From NCBI GenBank assembly GCA_905198745.1, contig CAJKDU010000014.1, positions 1-53,286 on the forward strand: a stretch of 53,286 nt of DNA, read 5' to 3'. How positions within the stretch are numbered: the first letter of the stretch is position 1; each line of letters opens with the position of its first letter. Of the stretch, positions 15,101 through 24,693 are shown in pieces. The DNA comes from an uncultured Prevotella sp. Lineage in GTDB: Bacteria; Bacteroidota; Bacteroidia; Bacteroidales; Bacteroidaceae. The position numbers were made by a program, and so were the translations under genes. The notes under the pieces are model-generated. The model was not told the DNA's origin and ran no database searches. It saw only the letters and a program-made list of their open reading frames with translations.

Positions 15101-15570
15101 CAATTCTGTTTTTCAATTGTCAGTGTACTGTTCAAATGATCGGGCCCTGGCATCCCGACACCATAGTTCTTACTGTTGCCTGTAATGCGGATTGTCACTG
15201 TATTGTCTTTTGATGGATCTACCCGATGAGGCAACCATTGTATACGTATGGGCATGTCAAAGATGCCGGGAAGAAAGGTAACGGCATTGCCTTCGGTCAC
15301 CAGATTGAAGTCAACACCCGGCTGCAATCCGTCACCGACCGTGATTTCATAATTCACCGTAAGGTTCTCCGTTTGTTGGGCGGCACTGAGCACAATGTTA
15401 TAAGTATTGATGTTCTTCACGTCAGACTTGACAATTATATGCGACAAGCCCGTTTCACTCTTGAGCCAGACATAAGAGTCTGTCATATACACCGTTTCAT
15501 CCTTGTCGCACGAACTGCACACAAAGACTAACATTGTAAGGACTATGGTTAAAAATCTCATTATCTTCAT
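15100..15570 (-). CDS. small lipoprotein with Calx-beta/DUF4843-like domain
   Basis: The protein is 156 aa with a type II signal ending in CSSC followed by DKDE. The mature part is all-beta with YNIVLSAAQ and VTIRITGNSKNYG segments, as in the DUF4843/Calx-beta-like lipoproteins encoded just after SusC/SusD pairs. It probably forms an accessory subunit on the outer membrane. It follows the SusD gene by 33 bases and overlaps the protease start. Confidence 0.72.
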   Translation of the reverse strand: MKIMRFLTIVLTMLVFVCSSCDKDETVYMTDSYVWLKSETGLSHIIVKSDVKNINTYNIVLSAAQQTENLTVNYEITVGDGLQPGVDFNLVTEGNAVTFLPGIFDMPIRIQWLPHRVDPSKDNTVTIRITGNSKNYGVGMPGPDHLNSTLTIEKQN

Positions 15571-15603
15571 TCTTTATGTTATGTTCTTATTCTTAGCTGA
15601 TAC

Positions 15604-17037
15604 TCAGTCATTCACTCCTGGATTAGGTTGCATATTCTTGTTGGCATTGAGTTCTGCCAAAGGGATGGGCTGCACAAAGCGATCATTGGGATACGTGAGC
15701 ATTTTGACCGTTGACGTAGTCTTGGCTTGCCGCACAAGATTCTGCTTCCACCTTGTTATATCGAAGAAGTTATGGTTCTCAAAGCAGAGTTCTTTCACCC
15801 GCTCTTTCTTCACCAAGTCGAGAAGTTGGCTGTCCGGACATTCATCCACAAGAGCCTTTCCTTTTACTTCGCCAATGGCTCGCTGCACAATGGGCAACAG
15901 ATATTGACGGGCTGAGGGATAATCGCCAGTCATGGCCGACGCCTCGGCAATATTCAAGTACACTTCAGAGAGTCTAAGGACGATAGGGTCGTCACGATCC
16001 GTCTTGTTGTCTGGGCTCGTAGAGGCCGAATATTTTCTGCATTGCTTCACCCCGGCATTGTAAAGAAGGGCTGTACGAATGTCTGCAGCATCGTATAGAG
16101 AACAGAGAGTATCTGCAGGAATACCCGTAGACTCATAGAACGACTTCAGTTTCCCTTTCTTGTCGGCACCACTCAGCCGGAAGATAATTTCGCCCGTGTA
16201 GCCGAGGTTGTCAAACTGCTTGGCATATTCGTCAGCCGTGGCCAGACGGTCAGCAACGACTCCTGCCGCTGTAGCATTGGCGGTAAGTGCCTTTTGGGCA
16301 TTGTCTATTGCCGACTGCCAATCTTCCATATATAATGCCACCCTACTTTTCAAGGCGTAGACTGCCTGCAAAGACACATACTTCTCGCCTCTCTGCGCCT
16401 TTGTTTTCAAGCAACTTGCCGCCGAATCAAGATCTTCGTTTATAGACTTATATACCTCTGCCACCGGTTTGCGTGCCGGGTTATCATCCGGTCCGGGTGT
16501 CTTTCTCAATACGGGAACACCAAGGTGAGTAGCTCCCTCAATATAGTTATAAGGCTGGGCAAAGACACGGCACAAGTCGAAATGCGAAAGGGCTCTAAGG
16601 AAATAAGCCTCGCCCATAGTACGGTCAACCTTGTCGCGTTGTGCCGGATAATCGGCACGGACCTGCGGTCCATACTCCAGAATGTTGTTCACATTGGCCA
16701 TTGCCACATAGATGCGGCGCCAAATATAAGACGACGAACTGGTCTCATTACTGGCATCCGAGTTGTAGTTATATATGTCCAGCATTTCGGCAACAGTGGT
16801 ATTCATCTGTATCATGTTGCCTGCCGCATCCGCGTATTTGCCGAATTCATTGTCGTAGTAATCGTAGGTTTCATTATAGGAGCCCACGAGAGCGGCATAA
16901 AGCCCATCCGGATCCGCCAGGAATGATGGTATTGTCGCCTTGCCTTTGTCTTCCACCTCAAGGAATCCCGAGCACGAAGAGACACTTAAAGTGACGAATG
17001 CTGCGAATATTATCTTTCCGAACTTCATAATTTTCAT
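15604..17037 (-). CDS. SusD/RagB-family nutrient-binding lipoprotein
   Basis: I take the ATG at 17037 (MKIMKFGKI), giving 477 aa; a longer reading only adds a charged stretch before the signal. The lipobox is VSSC, followed by SGFLEVEDKGK, the usual SusD start. SusD-type helices follow (GEAYFLRALSHFDLCRVFAQPY, a TPR-like unit), and the C-terminus holds the KKERVKELCFENHNFFDITRW segment and the family ending PNPG. It caps the TonB-dependent receptor encoded immediately upstream (58 bases away) and delivers its substrate. Confidence 0.95.
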   Translation of the reverse strand: MKIMKFGKIIFAAFVTLSVSSCSGFLEVEDKGKATIPSFLADPDGLYAALVGSYNETYDYYDNEFGKYADAAGNMIQMNTTVAEMLDIYNYNSDASNETSSSSYIWRRIYVAMANVNNILEYGPQVRADYPAQRDKVDRTMGEAYFLRALSHFDLCRVFAQPYNYIEGATHLGVPVLRKTPGPDDNPARKPVAEVYKSINEDLDSAASCLKTKAQRGEKYVSLQAVYALKSRVALYMEDWQSAIDNAQKALTANATAAGVVADRLATADEYAKQFDNLGYTGEIIFRLSGADKKGKLKSFYESTGIPADTLCSLYDAADIRTALLYNAGVKQCRKYSASTSPDNKTDRDDPIVLRLSEVYLNIAEASAMTGDYPSARQYLLPIVQRAIGEVKGKALVDECPDSQLLDLVKKERVKELCFENHNFFDITRWKQNLVRQAKTTSTVKMLTYPNDRFVQPIPLAELNANKNMQPNPGVND

Positions 17038-17095
17038 CTTTCGTTGTTTTTCTTTTGTCGATATGTCCTTACGAGCCAACCGACCTTTTGTTCTC

Positions 17096-20000
17096 TTAGA
17101 ATCCCACGTTCAATCCCAATGATATGGTACGCTCGCTGGGATAACCGCTCATGCAAGTTTTGTAGGAATTGCGGTTCTTGCCCGAATAAGGAGAAAGTAT
17201 CAGCAGGTTATCTCCCACCAGATTCACCGTACAATCGTGAATATGCAAGCGTTTGGTCACATCACGCGGTATCTGATATGTAAGTGCGACATTCTGCAAG
17301 CGGAAATTAGTACGGTTGTACAGGAATCGCGTAGAGTTCATGATCGACTTGGTGCTGATGCCCCAATAGGGTTTCGGATTGCCTGCAATGTCTCCCGATT
17401 TCTGCCAATAATCCACCTGGTCAACGGCCTGATTCTCACTTGCTGCATAGAGGCCGTCAGACATCATGGAACGTCCGAACGAAGAGAACGAATAACCGCC
17501 TATCGTGTAATTGATGAGAAAGCGCAGCGTAAACCCTTTATAGCCTAACGTATTGGTGATGCCACCCGCAAGACTCGGGTTGGAAGTCTTCCCCGGCACC
17601 CGGTTAGCCTCACTGTAGGTTCGGGTCACATTGCCGTTCAAGTCAAGCCACAGGGGAGCTCCATCGTAGGGGTCTACACCTGCCCAACGCACCAGGTTGT
17701 AGGTATGGATATCGTAACCTTCTTTCCAGACAGTGGTACCCATATTCTTCTGAATGCCATTATAGAGTTTAGTCAGCTTATTGTTGTTGCTTGACAAGTT
17801 GAGGTCTGTATTCCAATAGAAGTCACCGTCTTTCTTGGCCACAAAGTTATTGGTGGTCAGTGTCACCTCAATACCTTTGTTAACAATTTCGCCCACATTG
17901 CGATACACGCGTGTGTCGCCAGTCGTTCTCGATACATCCAGGTTGCTGATCAGGTCTTTCGTGCGGTCTCTGTACACTTCCACCTCGAGGTCTACCCTGC
18001 TGAACATTCTCACACGCAGTCCGGCATTGAACTTGTAGGTGGTTTCCCAACTCAGCGTTCTGTTGGCACTTCCCGACTGCACGCCTCCATTCTCGCCATT
18101 ATACGAATAGGAGTCGCCATAAGAATAGAGTCCCTTGGCTTCCCGAGAGCCTAATCGGGAATTTCCGTTGGCACCGTAACTGGTCTTCAGTTTCAGGATA
18201 TTGATAAACGGAACATGGAAGAACTTCTCGTTGTGTATATTCCAGGACACGCCCACAGAACTGAAGTTCGCCCATCTCACGTCTGAACCGAACTGCGAAT
18301 TGCCGTCACGACGGGCATTGACCGTGAGGTAATAGCGCTTGTCAAACGAATAACTTGCCTGTGCCAGCAGCGATGCTTTTCTGGTTGTCTTGCTACTGTT
18401 GCTGCCCGTGCGCACGTTGGCATAGCTTATGTCCTGGATTCTGTCATTGATAAAACCTTCACCTGTGGCGCCCAAAACTGTGTACTGGCGGGAATTGGCC
18501 TCGAAACCAGCCACGGCTCCAATGGTATGCTTGCCAAAGGTGGCGTTATAGTTCAACCTATGGATGGTGTTCCAGTTGCTCAAACTGAGATTATTGCGAG
18601 TGGCATAGCCACCGGAAGTCTTGGCAGACCAGTTGCTCATGGCATCGTATTTCTCTTCATGTGTTTCCTGGAAATCAACTCCAAACTGGCCTGTATACTT
18701 CAAACCCTTGATGATTGTATAGGAAATCATGAAGTTTGTATTGACAAAGAGCGCATTTTGCTTGTTGATGTTCTCCTCGCGTTCTGCCACAGAATTGAAG
18801 AACTTCTCGTCGTTCCATATCTCACTTCCGTCCGAAGCATATCCGCCGAACAGCCTGTTATACAGCCGCATCGTGCCGTCCGGATTATAAGGCGATATGA
18901 TTGGCAGCATTTCATAGTAGTCACGTCCGGGGTTGAACAACGTGTTCCTGTTGTAGGACAATGACAAGTTGAATGTGGCTTTCAAGTCTTTCAGCAGCTG
19001 GTAATTGAAATTCGTACGGATGGAGAAGCGCTGCTGCTGGTTTCCCTTTACCGTGGCTTGGTTCTCATAGTAAGAACCCGACAGATAATAATCCGTCTTG
19101 TCAGAACCGCCGTTGATGGAAAGGTCGGTCAGGAAGGTGTTGCCTGTGCCATAGAACACATCTCTCCAATCCGTATCCGTCTGGCTGTAGACATTCAGTT
19201 CGTTGTCAAGAAACGGGAATGCAGCAGGGTTCCTGCCGGCATTGACATAAGCGGCATGGGCCAACGACAGGTATTGTGAAGCATTCAGCACTTTGGGGGC
19301 CGTCGACTTGTCTATTTGCGCAATACCGAACTGGGCGTTCAGTCTCACGTTCATCTTTCCTTTCTTGCCGTGCTTTGTCGTCACCAGGATTACGCCATTG
19401 GCTCCGTCTGCTCCATATATGGATGTTTGAGTAGCGTCTTTCAAGACCGTTATCGACTCAATATCCTCCGGATTGAGAAACGACAAAGGGCTAATGGTAT
19501 AGCTAATACCGGGCATCAGATTGGTAGACTCACCTGTGTAAAGGGGTGAACCGTCAACAATCCAAAGCGGCTCGTTGGAAGCCGACAGGGAAGCGTCGCC
19601 TCTGACACGCACATTGTAACGGGGGCGACTGTTGTCTGGAGAATCGCTGTTGATGTCTATCTTTACGCCCGGCACAAGTCCGTCGAGCATCTTATCCAGC
19701 CGCATTTGAGGCATGTTCTGCAAGTCTTTTGCATTCACCTGATAGGCACTGCCCACTTGGTCGGAACGTTTCTGTGCCGTGCCATAGGCACCAATCACCA
19801 CCACGTCGCCCAATGACTGGGCATTGTCCATAAGGCGCACGTTTACCACTGTCCGTCCTTTGACCGATTCCGTATGCTGCTGCATACCGATATATGTAAA
19901 GACCAATGCTTGCGACTTGTCCACCTCAATGGTATAGTTGCCGTCAATGTCTGTCAAGGTCCGTTTCTTTGTTCCTCTTACTGTCACGGTCACCCCTGGC

Positions 20001-20206
20001 AATCCCTCGCCATTTGCATCCGTCACGCATCCAGTAACCCGATAGCCCTGCCGAGCCATCAGCCCTGCGTTGCCGGCCTTGCCGTTTTCAACTTTAAGGG
20101 AACCATTGCCGTTGTTAACCGTAGATTTGTCAGTAACCGCTTGTGCCCATGTGGCTGTGGCCATCACAACAGAAGCCATCAGCACAACGATCCGTTCTTT
20201 TCTCAT
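17096..20206 (-). CDS. SusC/RagA-family TonB-dependent outer-membrane receptor
   Basis: The protein is 1036 aa with a signal peptide ending ATWAQ. A carboxypeptidase-regulatory-like domain spans about residues 55-130 (VTGCVTDANGEGLPGVTV), and the plug begins near GDVVVIGAYGTAQK with the VRVRGDASLSASNEPLWIVDG motif. The 22-strand barrel ends in the aromatic sequence LGLNVGF. It imports oligomers using TonB energy together with the SusD-like partner. The operon has no glycoside hydrolase but has a protease, so peptides or glycopeptides, as for RagAB, are the likelier cargo. Transcription starts from the strong promoter at 20238-20269. Confidence 0.95.
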   Translation of the reverse strand: MRKERIVVLMASVVMATATWAQAVTDKSTVNNGNGSLKVENGKAGNAGLMARQGYRVTGCVTDANGEGLPGVTVTVRGTKKRTLTDIDGNYTIEVDKSQALVFTYIGMQQHTESVKGRTVVNVRLMDNAQSLGDVVVIGAYGTAQKRSDQVGSAYQVNAKDLQNMPQMRLDKMLDGLVPGVKIDINSDSPDNSRPRYNVRVRGDASLSASNEPLWIVDGSPLYTGESTNLMPGISYTISPLSFLNPEDIESITVLKDATQTSIYGADGANGVILVTTKHGKKGKMNVRLNAQFGIAQIDKSTAPKVLNASQYLSLAHAAYVNAGRNPAAFPFLDNELNVYSQTDTDWRDVFYGTGNTFLTDLSINGGSDKTDYYLSGSYYENQATVKGNQQQRFSIRTNFNYQLLKDLKATFNLSLSYNRNTLFNPGRDYYEMLPIISPYNPDGTMRLYNRLFGGYASDGSEIWNDEKFFNSVAEREENINKQNALFVNTNFMISYTIIKGLKYTGQFGVDFQETHEEKYDAMSNWSAKTSGGYATRNNLSLSNWNTIHRLNYNATFGKHTIGAVAGFEANSRQYTVLGATGEGFINDRIQDISYANVRTGSNSSKTTRKASLLAQASYSFDKRYYLTVNARRDGNSQFGSDVRWANFSSVGVSWNIHNEKFFHVPFINILKLKTSYGANGNSRLGSREAKGLYSYGDSYSYNGENGGVQSGSANRTLSWETTYKFNAGLRVRMFSRVDLEVEVYRDRTKDLISNLDVSRTTGDTRVYRNVGEIVNKGIEVTLTTNNFVAKKDGDFYWNTDLNLSSNNNKLTKLYNGIQKNMGTTVWKEGYDIHTYNLVRWAGVDPYDGAPLWLDLNGNVTRTYSEANRVPGKTSNPSLAGGITNTLGYKGFTLRFLINYTIGGYSFSSFGRSMMSDGLYAASENQAVDQVDYWQKSGDIAGNPKPYWGISTKSIMNSTRFLYNRTNFRLQNVALTYQIPRDVTKRLHIHDCTVNLVGDNLLILSPYSGKNRNSYKTCMSGYPSERTISLGLNVGF

Positions 20207-20237
20207 AAATAGTGCATTTACAAAAGCTATACGTTTG

Positions 20238-20269
20238 CAAATGTAACGTTTTCAAACGAACCATCCAAA
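20238..20269 (-). promoter_or_regulatory. promoter of the SusC/SusD-protease operon
   Basis: On the minus strand TTTG (20269-20266) and TACATTTG (20245-20238) are 20 bases apart, a full consensus match. The leader to the ATG is about 25 bases. Confidence 0.8.
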
Positions 20270-20368
20270 GGAAAGGCTAAAATAATGTCAAAATTGTTAT
20301 CCTATCATTTATTTTCCTTGCCTATTGTTTATATTTATGCGTTAATTGTTTCATAAACTTCACTTGGT

Positions 20369-20542
20369 GTGTTTTGTCTTGCCACTTCATTCTTCAACAT
20401 CGAGTATGACGACCTCCGCAAAGCGGAAAGACGTCTCGGCATACTTCTCACCTACAGCCATGACAGCAGGAAAATATTTGCAAAGAATAAGGGGAAATAC
20501 CTGTCGATGGGCTTTGGTTGTATTGTTATAAAAGCGGACTGA
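20369..20542 (+). pseudogene. possible gene remnant, 57 codons
   Basis: A plus-strand frame from GTG at 20369 has protein-like composition (FFNIEYDDLRKAERRLG, then ILLTYSHDSRK and YLSMGFGCIVIKAD). It has no ATG, and a stop lies in frame just upstream (20354-20356). It could be the decayed 3' end of a lost gene. A competing minus-strand frame over the same bases looks less natural. Confidence 0.3.
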
Positions 20543-20810
20543 AAAAACGGTTTCCATTTCATAATTCCCTCTTGTCTCCCTTGAAGGATAGTTGCTTCTT
20601 ACGCGCGCACGCGCACAGGAAAGGTTTTCCATTTTTTCACCACTATCTATCACTTTTCTTAATATCCGACATTATTCCGCTGACTATAAGTCACATAAAC
20701 AGAGTGACAGATGCGTGATAGATGGGTTTGTATCTATCACTTCTATCACCAATCCATCGTTTTCCAAGTTCAAGTGAAGTGTTTCCAACCTGTCTCGTGG
20801 TTTGTACATT

Positions 20811-20840
20811 CGTTGCCCACGGCCGTGGCAATGAGTGACC
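20811..20840. repeat. imperfect copy of GTTGCCCACGGC palindrome
   Basis: CGTTGCCCACGG followed by CCGTGGCAATGAGTG is a degraded form of the perfect palindrome at 38607-38643. GATAGATAG-type repeats and a GCGC tract accompany it in both places. Confidence 0.55.
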
Positions 20841-20860
20841 AGGCAGTGGGACCAAGCCTA

Positions 20861-20895
20861 AGTCTGCCACTAACACATCGTTAGTCTGCCACTAA
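20861..20895. repeat. two direct copies of AGTCTGCCACTAA, 22-bp period
   Basis: Copies begin at 20861 and 20883. The same 22-base spacing occurs in the three-copy repeat at 27151-27204, whose core (CGGCACACTA) is similar in its CACTA end. Confidence 0.5.
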
Positions 20896-21175
20896 GATAG
20901 CTGTAACAGGGCTTTGTATGGGCTGTATCCTGTTCAGCAGAGAATTGCATTTATTCAGATGCCGAGCGGCATCAAGTGTCGCTTTCAATTCCGGACGAAC
21001 CGTATGAATAGCTTTCCCCTTCATCCCACACGTAGTTGGCAGCCACCACACAAGTTTCTTCTCCGTCAGCCATCGGCGGCACGCTATGCTCGCCGGTTTT
21101 CAAGAGTTCACTTGCCCAAGCCTCATCCGGCAGTCTGCCTTGCCGGCGAGTCTCTTTTTCAGGCTATGCCAACGT

Positions 21176-23338
21176 TCACAATTTCACGGTAAACACGAAT
21201 CGGGCACCATGAGTGTAGCGCTCGTCTACAAAGATTTGGCCGCCGAGCTTCTCGGCAATCATCTTGCAGATGTTCAGGCCGAGTCCGGTACCCTGTTTGA
21301 ACTTGTCCAGCTTCTTGAAGCGTTCGAATATCTCGTTCACCTTGTCTTGCGGAATACCGATGCCCGTGTCTGTCACACTGAAGGTGAGATAGCCAGGATA
21401 CTCCGAAAGCGACGTGGCAAGAGTGATGCTTCCCTGTGTCGTGTTTTTCTCGGCATTGGTGAGCAGGTTGATGAGCACTTGCTTCACACGTGTGCCGTCG
21501 GTGTCGACCGTGTAGCCTTCGGGCAAGCCGGAGCAGCACTTCAGTTCCACGCCCGGTGCACAGCGGTGTGCCACCGTCTTGAGCGCATGCCGGCAAAGGT
21601 CTTCCACCTCCACACGCTCTGTCTTCATGACATACCTTCCGCTTTCGAGCGAAGTCATGTCGAGGATATCGTTGATGAGCGTGCTTAGCAGCTCTGCGCT
21701 GTCCGCCACGTTCTTTCCCATTTCCATTTTGTCAGCCTCCTCAAGCTGGTCGCCCATTTCTATCAGCACCTGGGAGTAGCCGACAATGGCATTGAGCGGT
21801 GTGCGTATCTCGTGACTCATGTTCTGGATGAACATGGTCTTCATGCGGTCCGACTGCTGGGCTTTCTCCTTGGCCACCGACAACTCCGACACCGTCTCGC
21901 GCAGATCCTCGTTCAGATCCTTGAGCCGCCGCGACATTTTCCGGCTGTTATAGGTATAGATGGCCGTGAGCGCCAGCACCACAACCGTCACGATGAGCAG
22001 GATGAGCAGGATGGTATTGTTCAGTTCCACCTCCTTCACCCTCGCTTCCCTAAGGGCTTTCGCCGCATTGAGCGAGGCGCGCAGCCGCTTGGCCTCCAAC
22101 TGTTTGTTGTTGAGCGAGAGGCGGAAGTTGTCGGAGTTCAGCTTGGCGAGATGTTCCGAGGCCTTGGCTCTGTTGAGTTCGAGCGACGAGTTTTCGAGTG
22201 TGAGCTGCGTGTTGGCAAGTTGCAGCCTGGTCTTTTGAAAGGCCATCTGCTGCTTCTCCATCTCCAGTTGCTGGTTGTTGTAGCGGGCGTTCATCGCCGC
22301 CAGGTCTTCGCGTCCCATCGTGACAGCCATGTTGTCGCGCAGACTGATAATCTGCTTATAGTATGACAGCGCCAACTGATAATTGTTCAGCCGGCTATAG
22401 AAAGCCACGTACAGATGGAGCCTGTTGGCCAGCGACTTCACGTTGTCTATATCGTGCAGGGCCGACTCATAGTTGCCCTCGATGATTTTCTTGAATATAC
22501 ACAGTTCGGCAACCATATTGATGCCGGTTCCGCCCAGCGTGCCCGTGTAACGTTCCGCCTGGGGAAACAGCTGCATAAACTCCACGTCCTTCTTGAACAT
22601 GAAGAGAGCGTAACACTTGGACTGCAGGAGTAAGATGCGCGACTGCTGTGTCTTGGAAACGGCAAGTCCCTTGTCCACACAGTTGAGCACCTGCTGGTAA
22701 TCCTCCAGATAGCGGTAGCACTCCACCATGCCCAGGTAATTCAGTGCCATGTCCTGCCCGGGCAAATACTGCTCGCCGAACTCCAATGCTTTTTTATATC
22801 CGTCGATGGCCTGCATGGCATCGCCACGCTGCAGCTGCACAGCCGCCAGGCTGCGGTAGCCGGTGTAGATGCCGTAAGTGTGGTGGTGCTCGGCTGCAAA
22901 CTTCTGCATCTGCCTCACGTACGAGAGCACCTGGCTTTCCTTGCCGTTGAGAAGCATCCAGTCCACCTTGTTAGACATGACGAAGTAGTAGAACTCCACG
23001 CATCCTGTCTTCATTGCCCTGTCCTGCAAAGCCTTACCGGCCTTATCAAACGCCTCTTCATTCGACCGGGCAAAATGGTAGTACACCGGTATGGTCAGTG
23101 CCAGGCACTGCGCCTTCCTGTCGTGCGCCTTGTCGGCCATCACCAGCATGGAGTCTGCCAAATGCAGGCCTTTGGCCGTGCGCCTGTGCGTATAAGCCTT
23201 GGTATAGATGGCATACAGGTCGTCGCGAATCTTGAAGGAATTGTTTTGTGCACAGAGATCTACGGCAGCCATCACAAGGAAGGCTACCGCCAGGAGTATT
23301 CTTTTAGGGTTGATGTCAAGTTTAGTTTGCTTTGTCAT
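21176..23338 (-). CDS. TPR-sensor membrane histidine kinase
   Basis: The protein is 720 aa with a signal-like N-terminus ending LCAQ. Periplasmic TPR-like helices span about residues 38-340, a long coiled coil about 340-435 (KQQMAFQKTRLQLANTQ), and a single membrane helix about 442-466 (ILLILLIVTVVVLAL). The kinase core follows, with SHEIRTPLN (phospho-acceptor His about 509), N-box NLLTNAEKN, G1 DTGIGIP and G2 GTGLGLN. No receiver or DNA-binding domain is attached and no response regulator is encoded nearby, so its partner must act in trans. It starts 50 bases after the DUF4861 gene and is probably co-transcribed with it. Confidence 0.92.
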   Translation of the reverse strand: MTKQTKLDINPKRILLAVAFLVMAAVDLCAQNNSFKIRDDLYAIYTKAYTHRRTAKGLHLADSMLVMADKAHDRKAQCLALTIPVYYHFARSNEEAFDKAGKALQDRAMKTGCVEFYYFVMSNKVDWMLLNGKESQVLSYVRQMQKFAAEHHHTYGIYTGYRSLAAVQLQRGDAMQAIDGYKKALEFGEQYLPGQDMALNYLGMVECYRYLEDYQQVLNCVDKGLAVSKTQQSRILLLQSKCYALFMFKKDVEFMQLFPQAERYTGTLGGTGINMVAELCIFKKIIEGNYESALHDIDNVKSLANRLHLYVAFYSRLNNYQLALSYYKQIISLRDNMAVTMGREDLAAMNARYNNQQLEMEKQQMAFQKTRLQLANTQLTLENSSLELNRAKASEHLAKLNSDNFRLSLNNKQLEAKRLRASLNAAKALREARVKEVELNNTILLILLIVTVVVLALTAIYTYNSRKMSRRLKDLNEDLRETVSELSVAKEKAQQSDRMKTMFIQNMSHEIRTPLNAIVGYSQVLIEMGDQLEEADKMEMGKNVADSAELLSTLINDILDMTSLESGRYVMKTERVEVEDLCRHALKTVAHRCAPGVELKCCSGLPEGYTVDTDGTRVKQVLINLLTNAEKNTTQGSITLATSLSEYPGYLTFSVTDTGIGIPQDKVNEIFERFKKLDKFKQGTGLGLNICKMIAEKLGGQIFVDERYTHGARFVFTVKL

Positions 23339-23388
23339 TCTCTATGAATCGTTGTCTGGAGTGGCGGTGACGCATCGCCACGCTTCTT

Positions 23389-24579
23389 CTATTCCATTTT
23401 CACCTGCAATGGCTGCGCCTTGCCTGCCACGAACTCCTCCACCAGAAGTTGCCACTGGGGATAGGTGCGCACGTCGTAGCCGCTCCATGCCGAACCGGCA
23501 TAGTAGGTGACAGGTTCGCCGTGATAGTTCTTCACCACTCCCACGGCATTGCGCTTGTCGGGTGAGAGTTTTGTCTCCACCTTATTATATGGGAACACTG
23601 CAGCCACATAAATCTGCGAATTGTGCAGCCGAGGATTGTCGGTAGGATCTGCGTAGGTCACGTGGTTTTTCTTCAGGTCGGGCTTCCCGTTGCCGTTGAC
23701 TACCACGCCCGAGCAAAACTCCACGTCGTCGCCCACACCGTCATACCACACTGTCCATCTGTTGAAGTGGCTGCCTTTGTCGAGCGAGATGCGGCGGTGT
23801 TCGGTGATACCGAGGCTATTGGGTGCATAGGTCAGCTCCACGGTGAAACGTAGCGGCCCGTTGTCGAGTATGCGGAAGGACTGATAGCAATAGGGCAACA
23901 CGAGTTTGCCGCCGACAATGAGTGCCGGTGCTCCACAGCCGAGCGTGGGTCCCACGGCATAACCGTCCATGCCGTAGCCGTGATCGAGATGGAACGTGGT
24001 AGCCAGGTCCACAGAATCAGCCTCTGCCTTGCGGTGTGCCTTGTCCAGCGCATCGCCGAGCACATTGCCGTAGAGGTCGTTGAGGTAGCGTTCTTCCACC
24101 ACCAGATCGGGCGTGTTCTTCACCCAGATGTCCGTGCCGTACGACTTTTCGCCTGTGCGCTGCAGTGCCGGTCCATAGATGCGGTAAGCTCCGCGGTCGT
24201 TTTCCCAGGCTATATCGTCCTTGCGGATGGGATACTGCTTGCCGCAGACATAGACCTTGGGCTGCCGGGGAGTGCCTTTCTCGGCAGTAAGGCTGAGCGT
24301 GGAGTGTGGACTCACGCTGGCATCCACGAGCACTTTGCCGTCGTGGGTTATCTGATAGTCCACTTCCTGTCCTTTTATATTACGTATCACGAAGGTTTGT
24401 CCCTCTGCTTCCTGCATGCGCTGCAGCAGTTCTTTCAAGTCGAAGCCGACCACTTCCTGCCGTTGCAGGTCACCGTTGTTGCTGACGGTGAGGGTCACCT
24501 TGCGGGCTGCCACGTGGCCTACGCCCAACCAAGCCAGCAATGCCACACAGGCCATTTTGCTCCCTTTAGTTCTTTTCAT
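23389..24579 (-). CDS. DUF4861 secreted protein
   Basis: The protein is 396 aa with a signal peptide (ending HVAA). The order of segments (TVSNNGDLQRQEVVGFD, a WENDRGAYRIYGPAL motif, a DHGYGMDGY motif and GCGAPAL) matches the DUF4861 family, a beta-rich group found in Bacteroidetes loci for pectin and related uronic-acid glycans. The enzymatic role is not settled. It is the first gene of a unit with the histidine kinase, and divergent from a beta-galactosidase, which fits a small glycan-degradation locus. Confidence 0.8.
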   Translation of the reverse strand: MKRTKGSKMACVALLAWLGVGHVAARKVTLTVSNNGDLQRQEVVGFDLKELLQRMQEAEGQTFVIRNIKGQEVDYQITHDGKVLVDASVSPHSTLSLTAEKGTPRQPKVYVCGKQYPIRKDDIAWENDRGAYRIYGPALQRTGEKSYGTDIWVKNTPDLVVEERYLNDLYGNVLGDALDKAHRKAEADSVDLATTFHLDHGYGMDGYAVGPTLGCGAPALIVGGKLVLPYCYQSFRILDNGPLRFTVELTYAPNSLGITEHRRISLDKGSHFNRWTVWYDGVGDDVEFCSGVVVNGNGKPDLKKNHVTYADPTDNPRLHNSQIYVAAVFPYNKVETKLSPDKRNAVGVVKNYHGEPVTYYAGSAWSGYDVRTYPQWQLLVEEFVAGKAQPLQVKME

Positions 24580-24620
24580 ACCTAAATACGGAATAGGTGT
24601 ATAAGACGATTAGTCGCTTG

Positions 24621-24651
24621 CAAAATTATATAATTAATCCGAACCCGCAAA
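24621..24651 (-). promoter_or_regulatory. promoter of the DUF4861-kinase unit
   Basis: On the minus strand TTTG (24651-24648) and TAATTTTG (24628-24621) are 19 bases apart. The leader is about 35 bases. Confidence 0.7.
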
Positions 24652-24693
24652 ACTTTTAACGCATACGTGCCGTATTTTTACAGAACAAACGGC

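Larger units (their letters stand above)
20270..21175. other. 0.9-kb intergenic region with repeats and a gene remnant
   Basis: It contains a possible coding remnant (20369-20542), an alternating purine-pyrimidine tract (20599-20616), GATAGAT/ATCTATC repeats (20640-20756), an imperfect copy of the GTTGCCCACGGC palindrome (20811-20840) and a 22-bp-period direct repeat (20861-20895). The stretch from 20900 to 21170 shows nothing I can name. Confidence 0.5.

Noticed and set aside
20387..20653. An 88-codon minus-strand frame.
   Set aside because: The first half crosses the GCGC tract; the opposite plus-strand frame looks more protein-like over the shared part.
20640..20895. Repeats considered as a CRISPR array.
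   Set aside because: Units are short, few and not separated by unique spacers of constant length; no cas genes in the window.
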